DNA from: Symbiodinium kawagutii
Taxonomy: Eukaryota > Sar > Dinophyceae > Suessiales > Symbiodiniaceae
Direction: 5' to 3'
Assembly (NCBI GenBank): GCA_009767595.1
Contig: VSDK01027962.1
Location: forward strand, 7,760-71,759
DNA length: 64,000 nt
Shown here: in pieces, positions 34,136-45,880 of the stretch
Position numbering within the stretch: the first letter of the stretch is position 1
Layout of the letters: each line of letters starts with the position of its first letter
The notes under the pieces: generated by a model
Told to the model about the DNA's origin: nothing
Databases searched by the model: none
Seen by the model: only the letters and a program-made list of their open reading frames with translations
Position numbers and translations under genes: made by a program

Positions 34136-34368
34136 AAATGATGATCAACGTATTGTATACGTGTTTGTTTATTTCATTCTATGGCAAATTTTGGATAGTA
34201 TATTTATGGTGGCTCAAAGTGCCAGTGTTTTTGGGTAGTTCGCGAGTCACTGGCCAAGTTGGCCGCGATGTAGCTGGTATTGTTATGAGGGACGCCCTTC
34301 TCATGGCTTCCATGACCCTGCGCAGGTGCCATGCAGGGGAGGAAAGGTCAGATCAGATCCGGCTGCAG

Positions 34369-34496
34369 CCAATGGTGGAAGCGCATGGGGCCCGAAATGG
34401 CCCTGGGCTTCATGGCGGGCTTGAAGGGCCACCCCATGCAGCACTTTGGAAATGCTTCCGCCATGGTCACGATGATCAACCAGCTGCGGAGCAAAG
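34369..34496 (+). other. Candidate exon upstream of the carbamoyltransferase
   Basis: An AG at 34,367-34,368 and a GC donor at 34,497 bound a frame reading QWWKRMGPEMALGFMAGLKG, then HPMQHFGNASAMVTMINQLR. It is strongly protein-like and GC-rich. It may be the 5' exon of the next gene or part of another; no family is recognised. Confidence 0.35.
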
Positions 34497-34675
34497 GCTG
34501 TCGATCATGACATGACATGTCCACAAACTGATTGAAGTTGGTGGACCAGTCTAGAAGTTTGATGACCATCTCTTATCGTCCTCGCAATGCATGGGCATAC
34601 AGCATGTTAGGATTGCCGAAGTCTAAGCACTTCCCTGGTTGCTGATGCGCTGCAGTTTTTGCCCTTTTGCGGCAG

Positions 34676-34929
34676 GATCCACAGCCTCAGAATGTGCGGA
34701 TCATGGATTTCGTGCACCAACAATTCGTGACGAGCCTGTTCGTTCCGATGAGCCTGTGCGGCCAGTGTCGGTCCTCGCGATACATATTGGACATGATTCA
34801 AACATGGCGATCAGCATCGATGGCCGGGTCCAATGTGTCCTGGAATTCGAACGCTTATTTGGAAAGCGGTACTTCAACCTCATGGGTACCTCGGAGGCAC
34901 TGCAGGATGGGTTAAGTCATGATAGTCAT
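34676..34929 (+). CDS. Carbamoyltransferase exon: GHDSN box
   Basis: Acceptor TTTTGCGGCAG, phase 1 on entry, then a short repeated DEPVRSDEPVRP and VLAIHIGHDSNMAISIDGRV, ending HDSH before a textbook GTAAGT donor. Confidence 0.75.
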
Positions 34930-37900
34930 GTAAGTCTCAGCTTCCATGGCTTCACCTTAGAGAAATGCAGTGCTGAGTCTTTCCCACCCAGGCTTTGGAG
35001 CTCAGTCGATGTCTGAAGTCTACAGATTGGCTCCCAATTATCGTTCTCACTTGGAGGAAGCCTGGGAGGCCTTTTCTGCTGGATGCGAGTGCGAAGGGGG
35101 CATACCATGTCCCAGGAGCGGGGTGCAGCTTCGGATGTTGGATGGGCATCCAAAGGAAGGACCAAACGATAGAGCACGCCCGTGCCAACGCCTACTCTTC
35201 ATTTATCTCACTTGTTAGAGAGGCAGCTTGTATTGCGGCTTCTTGCCGTGTTTGCGATCACTCCAAGCGTTTTTCTTCCCAGACTCCTTGGTCTCATGAT
35301 GGTATGGGCACTCAGGGGTTCTTGCATTGCAATCGACGGGTCATAGATCAAGATTCACACCGGTGTAAAAGATTACAAACAAGTTTTTGATAGTCGTCGT
35401 CAACGTGCTCAACGCACTTCAGTAGTGCCCCAGCCCTTCCAGTCACCTCACTTGCGGTGCGGCACATGGCAGTTGAAAGCATACACTTTCAGCCATCCAC
35501 AGATGCACTCGTGGAAAGCGGTCAGGTTGCTAGCCTCTGTCAATTAAACGTCCTTTGATGCATCTCCCATAGATAGATCGCAGCTACTTTTACTCGCTGG
35601 TGGATGGGAGGGAGGGAGCCAGGTGTATCCTGCTCTGGTCCTTTAAAGGGAGCCAGTTGGAGCTACCGGGAGTGCCCGTTCACCAAATGCTGGATATCCA
35701 CTATTCTTGTTGGTTATCATCACCTATTCCTAACCCCAAACAAGCTCATCAGGCATTATAGGAGTATCACTATCGTGCTAGGAACCATCAGCTTACCATG
35801 CCTTTGTTGGTTGGCATCCGTTCAGTATCTTCGACTATGGTGTGATCGTCGAGGCCCACGTGATGCTGGACATTCCCTTGGTCCTGGAGAAGGCACAACT
35901 CTATGGTGTCCTTAATGGTAACTCCACACTAATGGGCCATCACTGGTTTAATATAAAGGGTTTACACTAGTTTGATAAAGAAAGCCGGTTTAAAAACATA
36001 TCAGATTCTGCACTGGTGAACTGATGTGATTTTAATAGCCGACTAGGAGAATTCAGATGAAATGATGACATGAGATTAACTTCTTCAGAGGATGGGCTTT
36101 GAACAAGTCATGAGTGTTGCCTCGAACATGAACTCAGATGAACTCAACCTTTTGATTTTGAATTCAGTTTCATTTCCTCACATCACTGAGTTTTGGCACG
36201 GACACACATGGACACGAAGACTTAACAACACACTGAGAACTTTAAGCTGTGATCACTTTTTTATTCTAAGAGAAGCATATCATTTTAAGTTGTAAAATTT
36301 AATCACTGGGTTCCAAGCAAGCATGAATTTCACTGACGACGTTCTTTGAAGATCCACGTTGCTAGTCCCACGAGGTGGTTAAAGTGAAGCAGTGGCGGTG
36401 GATACATCATCACGAGGCGCATGCGCTAATGGGTTTTTACACCTCTCCGTTTCAAAACGCCCTGGTGGTGTCTTACGATGGTGGTGGCGATGATGGTCAC
36501 TACAACGTTTTTTACGGTGCGGAGGGTACCGTGCAGCGCGTTTCTCGCTTGCAGGCGAATCTTGGCTGCAGTCGTGTGGCTGCAAGGGCTACGCCACAGC
36601 ACTTGAAATCTGAACTGTGCAACTGAGGAGATTCGCCGATGCGTACAACAGCATAACACACGTGCTCTCAGAGATATATCCCGAGTGTGAAGACCACTTG
36701 AAGTATCACTGTGAGGCTGCGAAAGATATTGAGGATGAGTGGGCGCAGATGGTGGTTCACAGAGAGGTTTCTGATTCATTTGGCGACGCAGGAAAGATCA
36801 TGGGCTACAGTGCCGTTGCAGCCGACCGGCCAACGGTGCCTGCGATTGAAAGAGTGGTAGAGATGCACTTGGCCTCATTCTTCAATGGAACCCTTCCGCG
36901 TGGAGTCTTGCCGACGGAAATGCTGAAGCTTGCTTGTGAGAGCAACTGGGCAAACATTCATGTTTTGATTTGCCATGGTGATAAGATGTACTGACATACT
37001 GTAATCTTTTTGCTCTGCCTTCTTGATCGGTTTTTGGATATTTTAAGACAACAGCTTTTGCTGGCCGTTAGCCTTAGTATTTGCCCCTATTGCTTTGAGA
37101 ATGTTCTTCCATATGACTTTGGCTGCACTTCATTTGATTGTGCCCATGTGGTTCGACTCCGTCTCACAGTCCACAATGTTCCCTTTCATTCATCTATTTA
37201 TCATCATTAATGACTGTCATTAATTTTCCATCTTCATCACTGTCAATAATTGTCATCATTGTCATCATTGTCGTCATCATCATCATGGTGATTATCACCA
37301 TAACTATCATCATGATTATCACCGTTCCTCGTCACATTCCTCCACACATGGGTGGTAGCATCCCTTGGCCTCAAGCTGCGTTCATGTGGCTTGAAGGATG
37401 TTGAACGGTTGCATCTCCAGGCAAGCAGAACCAAGAGTTGCTGGCCGCGGAATTGCAAAAACAATGGCAGCAGAGGAGCTTGAAGCTCATTCGCACTTTG
37501 CTGGATGCCTTGGGGACACAGCCTGTTGATGGTTTGGTTCTGGTGGGTGGCGCAGCCCTAAACGTGGTGGCCAATCAGTACATTCAGGACACCTTGGGAA
37601 TGGAGGTCTTCGTGCCGTCCGCACCCAATGATTGTGGCCTTTCGTTGGGGGGGCTGTTCTCAGTGGCGCCTCCCGTGCAGAGGCAACCCATGCAGTACTT
37701 GGGTCTCTTGGCCCGCCAAGAAATGTCGACTTCGAGTCCAAGCTTGCGGTCGAACAAGTCAAACCAACGTTTTCCAAACTGGGCTCTTGCATCAAACATC
37801 TCCAGAGACCAGAAATTTGAGGATCCAGATTTCTCCAATGTCCATCAACCCCCTGGAAGCCCTGAAAAAATCAACGAAAGGACAACTGGATGTTGATGAA

Positions 37901-40670
37901 CCTCTCCTGTGTCACTGGGTTCTGAGGTTTGCGTCTGTGGGACCTCGAGGATTTGCATCGCGAGGCTCAGTTACGCCAAGCTTCCAAGCTGTCGCAGCTG
38001 GGTGGCGTCGCTCACCTGGCGAAGTTGCTAGCCACTTCGACCCCTGCTGGGCGCAAGCCCATTGTGGCCCTGGTGCGCGGCCGCCAGGAGTTCGGGCCTC
38101 GTGCCCTGGGGCACCGGAGCTTGGTGGCTGTACCGGATACAGAAGAGATGAAGGAAAGGATGAATCGACTGAAGTTTCGGACGCCTGGCGATCGCGCATG
38201 ACCTTCTAGGAGAGTTGTTGCGGAAGTCTTTTCAAGGGATTTTGCACACATTGTTCATACCTCTTGCGGAGTGATCTTGCACAAGTCCCCCCCAAAAGTT
38301 TAATTATGAAGAGATCTTCTCAGAAGGCCTTGCGCAAGCCTCACAAGATTTCATGCAGAGCTCTTGTCGCCAAGGGTCCTGTACCATTTCGTTTGCTTGT
38401 TGCGTGTGTACCGTGCGCCCTACCACTGTTTGGGGTCGTGGCAAGGTCACCCCCTTTTTCTTTGGCACGTTAGAGTTTATGGGTATTTCAGGTAATATAG
38501 ATTCAGGTTGTGTCTAGCACTGGCAGTCCCTACTGTTTAGTTTTTCAATATCAGTCGTTTGTAATTTGGTGGTTTCTCAAAATAGGGGACCCCAAAAAAT
38601 GGTTGGTTAATAACTATAAATGATTAATAATGGATGATTTGGGGGTACCCCTATTTTGAGAAACACCCATTTATCTATCGCAAGAAACCAACCATTTTTT
38701 GGGTTCCCTATTTTGAGAAAACCCATTTGAGTACTGATCGGAATATAGATGGAGCTTTGTTCCAAGTGGCGGCGGTAACAGCTGATGGATGATTGCAGGG
38801 CGCGCCTCACTGTGACAAGGGGCATCAAGGGACGTGTTGTTTTCGAAGTCTTTTTTCGTTGGGGAATCCCAGCTTTCATCAACCAGCATTGCACTATGCT
38901 GCAGCTTGGGGACTGGCGAAAAAATAGCTGTGGGTCAGTTCACCCCGTACCCCTGGTTCCCCTATCATTAACCATTGTTTTCCCTATAGCTTTTTTTTGG
39001 TTTTTCCCTACTATTGTTGGTCATTATCCCTCATTATTGGTGGGTTAGTATTGGCCCATGGCCATATATAGCTAGTTGTTCTCCACAATCCTTGCTTGGT
39101 TAACTGCTCGACCCAGCTCGCCGATGAGAAACTCAGGAAGTGGTACCGTCCAGCTGCGCCCATGATCGCCGATGAAGCCCTGGAAGCAGTCTTCGGTCGC
39201 AAGGTCCTGTCGCGATACATGGAACGCGCGCCGAAGGCCGGCACCACGGTATGGAGACTGGACCTAGGTGTTGGCATGCGCGGGTTACGACCCAACCTGG
39301 TGGATCTAGACTTGTGATTTGGATATGGGCCAAGTTGGCCGACGAAACAGAAGCATTTTCCTCAAGTGGCACAACCGGTTGCTTTTTGGAGATGCGATGT
39401 CGGGGTAAAGCACCAGCGGTGTTTCAACGCAATCCAATGTTGGACATGTCAACGTGTGCCATCAACGTGTGCCATGGGTTCAGCTCTTCAACTAATGATG
39501 CTGCACACATCGTTGCTGGGTTGTTCATCGACGGGGCTCCTTGTAGAGCATGATTTTGGCCTGATAGGGTCCACATCAAAACCAATTGATTGTCTATGAT
39601 TGCCTGGAAAAAACTAAACACAAGAGAAAACAGACCATGCTATCAAAACACATCCAACACGTGCAAGTATCAATTTGCAGTCGCAAAAATGCCACCGATC
39701 TATGAGCTGCCTGGCCTTCGACCAGTGGAGAGAAGATCCCAGTGTGATGTGAACCAGCGTGGGGTTGCCATTGTCATCACCCAGCATGGAACTGCCTACC
39801 GGCATGCTGCCAGATCTTTGCCGGGGAATTTTCATGGGAAAGTAGACCAGTGTGGGCAGTGGTCAGCAGCCTTGGTTGGTCAGCATGCTGATGTGCTTCT
39901 ACCAGCACCGGTGGCAAGTTTAATTCACCACTAGGTCCTAGCCACTAGGACCAATCTTCAGCCAATTGGTGTTGGTTGTTCTCCCTTAGCGATGTCAGTA
40001 GAGTCCTGAGCCCAACCAGTCTCCAGCACTGGCTCAGCTCCAGGTCCTTGATTGGGTCCGGCGAGACTTCCCTGTGCCTTGGCAACCCTTCCCCTGGAGG
40101 GCATTTCTCAGTCGTTTCGAACGATGGTCCCTTTCAAAGATATAGGGACTTGAACAGGCCGTAGTAAAACATGACATACCAATACGTGATACATACATAC
40201 CATGACCTTGTTGTGGGATGAAACACGTTGAAGTTTTATTGCGGCTCTGAGGGATTTCAGGGTGGGAAGGGCCATCCAAGGCCATGGTGCATTTCGATGG
40301 CACAGCAAGACACCAGTCCGTTGGCCCCACTGATGAGCCCTGGCTACACCAGCTGCTGTTGGCCGTGGGAAAGCTCACGGGACTGGCTGCCCTGATCAAC
40401 ACCAGCTTCAACACAAAAGGCTGGGGCGTTTCTGGATCCCGCTTCCTGAGCACTTCCTGGGAGTGGGTTTTTCATGCATGTTATGGGACAGGGCGAACCA
40501 AAAATGCCGGTGGTCAAGCTTCGTGTGCAGGTCGACCAATCGTGAATAGCGTGAAGGATAGCCTTCTAATGCTGGATACCCTTCCAGATTTGGACTACGT
40601 GCTCATTGAGGACTGGCCTGTGGCCGTTGAGTCGAAGCCCCCCCCCACACACGGCTTACCATCCGTCTAA
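34676..40670 (+). CDS. Carbamoyltransferase, NodU/CmcH (TobZ-like) family, multi-exon
   Basis: Enzymes of this family move a carbamoyl group from carbamoyl phosphate, via carbamoyl-adenylate, to a hydroxyl or amino group of a small molecule. The N-terminal Kae1-like domain shows GHDSN (about 34,789), the metal/catalytic box IHHHEAHALMGFYTSPF (36,402), DGGGDDG, the GKIMGYSA phrase (36,792) and LVLVGGAALNVVANQ (37,530). The C-terminal YrdC-like domain shows RGRQEFGPRALGHRSLVAVP (38,080), RKWYRPAAPMI (39,137), HFDGTARHQSV (40,289), LINTSFNTKG|RPIV (40,397/40,531) and a stop at 40,668-40,670. Phases agree across nearly all introns, whose donors are GT, GC and one GA. Exons between 35,917 and 36,393 and the first exon are unresolved. 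The family includes antibiotic, nodulation-factor and other natural-product tailoring enzymes; the substrate here cannot be told. All catalytic motifs seen look intact. Confidence 0.9.
34992..35017 (+). CDS. Carbamoyltransferase micro-exon (26 nt), tentative
   Basis: Frame ALELSRCL between an AG|G acceptor and a GT donor. Phase 0 in and 2 out, which fits both neighbours, and the family has a CL-containing helix at this point. Confidence 0.4.
35826..35917 (+). CDS. Carbamoyltransferase exon, tentative
   Basis: Between a TTCAG acceptor and a GTAACT donor the frame reads IFDYGVIVEAHVMLDIPLVL. Phase on entry matches the micro-exon. No named motif. Confidence 0.45.
36393..36556 (+). CDS. Carbamoyltransferase exon: HHxxH box
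   Basis: WIHHHEAHALMGFYTSPFQN, then ALVVSYDGGGDDGHYNVFYG. The right boundary is uncertain: a GA donor at 36,557 keeps the phase, and GC donors lie within 15 bp. Confidence 0.8.
36628..36935 (+). CDS. Carbamoyltransferase exon: YNSIT and GKIMGYSA
   Basis: Starts near RFADAYNSITHVLSEI and contains FGDAGKIMGYSAVAADRP. Ends before a GTGAGA donor; joining to the next exon makes a cysteine codon (T|GC). Confidence 0.75.
37193..37325. repeat. (ATC)n microsatellite in an intron
   Basis: Imperfect CATCAT and TCATTG runs. Confidence 0.75.
37421..37702 (+). CDS. Carbamoyltransferase exon: GGAALN box
   Basis: Reads QELLAAELQKQWQQRSLKLI, VDGLVLVGGAALNVVANQ and VFVPSAPNDCGLSLGGLF. Ends TTGG before GTCTCT. 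Confidence 0.9.
37927..38179 (+). CDS. Carbamoyltransferase exon: EFGPRALGHRS box
   Basis: AG|GT restores a glycine codon. The frame reads LRLWDLEDLHREAQLRQASK and RGRQEFGPRALGHRSLVAVP, ending KFR split before a GA donor (gacgcc). Confidence 0.9.
38570..38724. mobile_element. Family A element, copy 3, with an extra half copy
   Basis: 38,570-38,668 has near-perfect ends GGTTTCTCAAAATAGGGGAC and (reverse complement) GTGTTTCTCAAAATAGGGGTAC. A further truncated copy follows to 38,724 ending TTCCCTATTTTGAGAAAACCC. It sits in a carbamoyltransferase intron. Confidence 0.75.
38927..39063. mobile_element. Family B element, copy 4 (reverse orientation)
   Basis: GCTGTGGGTCAGTTCACCCC at the left and TATTGGCCCATGGCC at the right; interior AACCATTGTTTTCCC and GGTCATTATCCCTCATTA. 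Lies in the same intron as the family A copy. Confidence 0.65.
39137..39236 (+). CDS. Carbamoyltransferase exon: RKWYRPAAPMI
   Basis: CG|G joins the previous exon to give LKFRKWYRPAAPMIADEALE, exactly the family phrase. Ends ERAPK before a GC donor (gccggc). Confidence 0.85.
40281..40419 (+). CDS. Carbamoyltransferase exon: DGTAR and NTSFN
   Basis: AMVHFDGTARHQSVGPTDEP and AALINTSFNTK; ends before a GC donor (gctggg). Confidence 0.9.
40531..40670 (+). CDS. Carbamoyltransferase last exon
   Basis: G|GT restores glycine: GRPIVNSVKDSLLMLDTLPD then YVLIEDWPVAVESKPPPTHG, stop at 40,668-40,670. Confidence 0.9.
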
Positions 40671-43084
40671 TCAATCTATACAAAGTGCCCCAAGTGTAGG
40701 AACCAGCACAGCTGTTGGTTATAGGGCTTCTCCAGGTGCAGGTATGGCGGTTGGCCTCGCATAAGTAGCAAATCTGAACCTCACAAACTGAACTGCTCAA
40801 GCCGATCCTGAAATCGGTACATTAGCCCCGCCTTCAGGACTACCTGTTCAAGGCCCCAACTGTCAAAGCACCAATGCCTCCAGAATGGCTGAAGGAGAAG
40901 AGATGGCAGGTTCATCTCACTGCTCAGTGATGAGATAAAGATCTCGTTCCGTGCCTTGTCGTTGCTACATCTTGCTGCAAACGCCGGACATTGCAATTCC
41001 GCCTTCGCTCTCGCCGTAGCTGCCGACTGGGACTGCTGCAAACCCAGAACCGACGGCAGATCGGGCGTATCCGTGGAAGCAGATCAACAGATCTCCTAGG
41101 ACTCGGCTTGGACACTGGTGGCGCGGGTTGAAATGAGGGCCACCGTGATAGCCATGGAGGTCAGGCATACCCACGGTACCCACCAAAGAAGTTTGGAACC
41201 CTACAGGCTTCACCATCAATGCACTAAGAGATTCTTTAGCCAGGATGGACTAGCTGCACTGCGACCCCTTTCTGGCAAGTTTCCCAGCCATTTCAAATTG
41301 TCATGCGATCCATGTCGAGATGGGTTGCCTTTGGGCGTTCTTGTCGGGTGCGCGGCTGGTGGCTCACAGGAACTTGATCAGGTCAGGGGCCCATCATCCA
41401 AGCAAGTGCCCTCCAAAACCAGCGACGGCATTGTCGGCCTTTACCAACTGTCAGAACTGCCGAACTGGGAAAAGACTTTGGGACTAGGCGGGGTAGGATG
41501 CAAAATCAGTGGAATATCGACAGATCACCATGGCGCGACTTCTGATAGGTTGGATGTCATGAATCCAATTTGGTTTAACTCCAAAGGCCCAACTTTGGCC
41601 CGCTACTTTTGGATGTTCATCTTGCCATGGTTTCATTCAAGTGTTCCTTTTTCCATCTTCATCCGATTCTTTGAACACATAAACTTAGATCCTTCACCTA
41701 GGTGTAAGCAGATGCGCAACAGACATCAGAGTTTGATCAGCCATGGTGACACTTCGACTTACGGCAGTGTTCCTAGTGAGTTCGCTGACGTTGGGAGCCC
41801 CAGCACTGACTTGGCCACCTGGAAGAATTGAAGCTCAAGAGATGGAGCCCAATGAGCCAATGAAACACTGCTTGAGAAAGGGCACCAACTCGTAGGGGGT
41901 GATGAAATCGTTTTTGGACAGTCATTCATTTGGAACTTGCTTCTGCACAGGTTCGCAGCATGTCAAAGTAAGCTCACTTGCCCTTCGTAGATGTGACCAT
42001 GCTGGATTTTTCATGCTGGTCGAGCTTCAAGGACCTTCCAATCAGCACAACTGCAGTCAGCTAAGGTCCTGTCAGAGTCACTATGGAGGCACCTGTGCCT
42101 CTGATGAAGTGGCACCTTCCTGAGCAGGGCTGGGAGATGGGCTGGGCGAGAACTGGGCAGGGTTTGGTGGTGCAAGGGTCCGGAGTGGCCCTGTAAACGG
42201 GAAAAGAATATAGGTGGAAGGCCTGCATCCGGGAAGCCAGGCTCCTGATCAGCGCACTGCTCACTGCCACTCCTGCGGATAGTTGCGGCAGGATTGAGCA
42301 ACTTTTCTTGGGGTCACTTCTAGGGGCCCTGTGAGTGCCATGACCCTGGAGCAAGGCTGTAAGGTGGTCAGGCTTTTTTCTCCTTTGCCAATGCATGAGT
42401 CCTCGGATTTCTAGCAATGTGTTTGATGTCTTATTTTTGCCAGGGGGTTTGGAGCTAAGCCAGATTTTGGCAAAATATTGGTGATGGGTTGATATGAGTG
42501 GACTCATTGTGCTTCAACATGTCCCAACAGGATCCATACTGTAACCCTCCCAGCTGGGGCAGCTGGGGTGTATCTCTATACATCTTGTTACGTGATGGCG
42601 ATTGTCATCTTCAAGTGGTGCAACCAGTTGTTGGGTACCAGGTCTTAAGCAGGATGGGGACCCCTTGGGACCATCCACAGCTCTGCGAGGCAGGAGAGAT
42701 CCAAGGAGAGGACGGGGTGGCCATGGCCCCAGAACAGGGCAGTTTTGCTTTGCTCACAATAATCAGCCAGCTAATCAGCTAATCAGCCAGCAAACTGCCA
42801 TAATTTGCTCATAATAATTGACATGAAGTTTGCATTTCAGTGCCAGCTAATCAGCTAGTTCCTTTGGAATACAGGCTGTTTACTTCACCTATTGTAGTAT
42901 GAAGTGGCGAGGGAATGCAGTGCTGGTCTCAACGCCACATCCAAAGGGCAGCCCAAAAAGTTCGGAATGGTTTGTTTGGTCTAGTCTCACTCCGCATATT
43001 GAAACATGCCCACATTTGGAGAACCAACCTACGTGGGCTTAGGATCATTGGAGAGAATCAGCCCAATGTGAAGCTAATCCTAAA
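40671..43084. other. Intergenic with isolated exon-like frames
   Basis: Near 40,930-41,090 a plus frame reads FRALSLLHLAANAGHCNSAF, slightly ankyrin-like. A 237-codon open frame at 41,118-41,831 has no motif and biased composition typical of chance frames. Nothing else was recognised. Confidence 0.3.
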
Positions 43085-43158
43085 ATGCTTGATGTTTTCT
43101 TATTATAAATGGTTCCTGTTGGATGATTCAGGGGTACCCCTATGGCTTGAGAAACCAC
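43085..43158. mobile_element. Family A element fragment
   Basis: Only the right half is clear: GGATGATTCAGGGGTACCCC followed by TATGGCTTGAGAAACCACC. Confidence 0.45.
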
Positions 43159-43454
43159 CACCAAGTCGAAAACCCGCTGATTCATGGAGTAGCAAGCTGC
43201 TTCGATCAGACTTGGAGTGTGAAGAAAAAATGAGAACGTGCTGTAACCAACAATATAACCGCACGGTTGTCATGTCTTGGATCGTTCCATGGGACACATC
43301 GGTTCATGATGACAGTATCGCCACCGGCTGAGGTGTGTGCTCCACGCTGCAGCCCCACTTACGAATGTCCCACAGAGCTCGCTGCCGTGTCGGTGCCGAA
43401 AACGGGTTCAGCTGAGAAGCCAACCCCTTATGTTTGATGGGAAAACCCCCAAGG

Positions 43455-43563
43455 TGCTATGGGTCAATATTAACCAACCATAATAGGGGATAATGACCAA
43501 CAATATAAGGGAAAACAATGGTTAATGATGGGAACCAGGGATACGGGATTTTGACCCACAGCC
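43455..43563. mobile_element. Family B element, copy 5 (best preserved)
   Basis: 109 bp with ends GCTATGGGTCAATATTAACC and TTTTGACCCACAGC. Interior GGGGATAATGACCAACAATA and GAAAACAATGGTTAATGATG. Confidence 0.8.
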
Positions 43564-44740
43564 AAGTGAAGCTGGTTCAACTAGTTCAACTGCTGGCGGT
43601 TTATCCCTACCAGCTATTCCCCAACCGTGCAGTCCCATCATCGATCTGTTGACAAAGCTCAATCCGTTTGCGGCTACCCGACTTGCTGCATTAGCTTCGG
43701 GTGACCGTTCATTGTGCGATGCTAGTGACTTTATCAATGACAAAGAACTAGCGAACTCAAAGAGGCATCGTCCCCGAAGAAAACCATTGAATCACAGGGG
43801 CAACGTAGTGCAATCCGTGTTTGCCCCGGGCGCTTGCCCCATCTTGGCCCGGATTTCCAATGTCCAAGCCAAATGGGGCCATCTCGAGTGATGCATCCCA
43901 GCGTGGTTGCAGGCACAGCCGCAGTGCATGCTCCAAAATGTGGATCAGGACACTTGGAATTGGGGAGGGGTAGTGCATGTCCAAAGTAGATAAAGGGAGA
44001 GCCAGAGTCCACAGCATAATGAGAGCAGAGTTCCCTCTAGCTTTCCTGTCTTACCTTGGCTTCCCAACAGCGCTGAGCTATCCTGAAGCCATTTCCTGTA
44101 TTAGATTAACATTCGATATTTTAACAGGGTTTTGTCATATCACAAGCTGCAGGCCTTCTACTGTGGGCTGCTATGTCAAGCAGATGCTCAGTGCCCAAGC
44201 GGCGCCTCATGTCGAAAGGTCCCGCTGGGAGAAACCGTGCAAGGTCATGGAAGGCCATCACCTAGAACATGACCATGGCATGCAATGGCAATATCACAAT
44301 ATCAATCAAACATGTCATCACATACCACGATATACCACGCCAATCAGCCCTGGCCTTACCAAAGAGCAGTTCGATCATCGCCGTGCACACTCAGAAAGTA
44401 GGCCAACTGAGTGACGAAAAGAATATGCCAGTGGGATCGCAGGTGTGTGCCCCTGGGACAATCATTCTCACCGCGGTGCCAGTCAGGGACACGGCTAGAC
44501 AGCCACTGGGATTGGATTCCGGTGTGTGAGCTCCGCAGGTTGGCACACAAGCCGTCGGCCTGTGCATCCATCCGTTGTCCTTTTCAGATTGGGTAGACCT
44601 GACCGGTTGCAGACGGGGCCGGGGATTTGATCACTGGAAGCAAGGCAACACAGAGCAACTATTGGCATCGGAGAAACACAGCTGTAGGATATTTGTGGGT
44701 TCTTCACCCTGCTCAATTGACCCTTATGTCGCCGGTGCTT

Positions 44741-44785
44741 TAGATAAATAGATAGATAGATAGTCAGATCGATAGAGATATAGAC
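44741..44785. repeat. (GATA)n microsatellite
   Basis: Imperfect GATA units. Confidence 0.8.
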
Positions 44786-45758
44786 ATACAAGTACAGTAT
44801 ATATAACTTCACTGAGGAGCGCATCATGGCCATCTTGATGTGTCAAAAAAAGGGATTCCAGCTGGGCCAGTGGATGATAGCACAAGCAGCGGGGTGGTGC
44901 AGCACGGACGCCAGGCACGGCTGTCTTCGCGCATGAAGTTGAGCATAGGCCGGTGGGACATCCCGTGGATGAACGGCAGCCTTGGTTGGTTGTCATTGCT
45001 GTTTGGTTGCCATTGCTCGCAGAACTCATTTGGTCGACCCTTGGCATGTGACACATGACCAGCCTTGAATGATCTCCCGCCCTTTCGGTAGATCTTTCGC
45101 CACATGATTCACATAACCGCCAGGGCAGATGCGTCAACAGCCCCGGCAACCAGGTTTTCCAAGCACTTCTGGCAGCTCGTGCGGCCCTTGGAGCTGATCA
45201 GACACACAGACCAGCACAGTGACCATGGCAGTACTGAAAGGGCTGAGGAAGGAACTCACTAAACTCAAGATGTACTCATTAGAATATCCACTTTCATCCA
45301 TCAAGATGTTTTTCATGACTGAATGAAACAGAAGCGAGTTGGAAATCAAACACATGTTTTCCTCCCTGGACTGAGAGTTTGAAGTTTGAAATCTTGAGCT
45401 GTTGCTATGACACCCAGCCATCAATCGGGGATGAGTTAAGCTGCCAAGCTTCATGGGTGCGCAGGTCGAAGGGCTTCCAGATTGCAAAGGCATACTCGGC
45501 ACTGCAATCCCTCAAGAGGCTCTGCTGCACGAACCTGTGACATCAAAATCTACTGCGGTATAGGGTGCAGTTTTTTTCGCAATGCTGGGATTCCAAAATT
45601 CCAGTGGCTGGCTGCGAGACTGACGTTGGCAGGGAGAGGTTTGAATATTGACATCTCTTGGGGGCACCAATCACCAATCGTTGCAACTTGTTTTGTCCTC
45701 CTCTTTGCCACCAAAGCAACACCATGGTTGGATATCTTCAGCCAAGTCTGCCCCGCAG

Positions 45759-45880
45759 GCGCTATTCCATTTCGGATGGCGACGCAGACGTGGTGACAGT
45801 GAAGGAAATGCTGGCGGCTGCCTCGAGCCCCAATGCCATCACGGTGCGCCATGGGAAGTGGGATGCGAGGATGGCAGGAG
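45759..45880 (+). other. Candidate exon, unknown gene
   Basis: Frame RYSISDGDADVVTVKEMLAA followed by SSPNAITVRHGKWDARMAG, preceded by CCCCGCAG. No family recognised. Confidence 0.3.

Larger units (their letters stand above)
32825..34368. other. Intergenic; two repeat elements, no gene
   Basis: A degenerate family A copy (33,755-33,866) and a family B copy (34,019-34,135) are present. Frames at 33,370-33,635 are open in three registers without motifs. Confidence 0.4.

Noticed and set aside
37628..38209. 193-codon plus-strand frame overlapping the carbamoyltransferase
   Set aside because: It is in another frame than the conserved exons at 37,421-37,702 and 37,927-38,179 and crosses their intron.
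41118..41831. 237-codon plus-strand ORF
   Set aside because: No motif, no splice or start context, and no family resemblance; probably a chance open frame, though its length keeps it mildly interesting.
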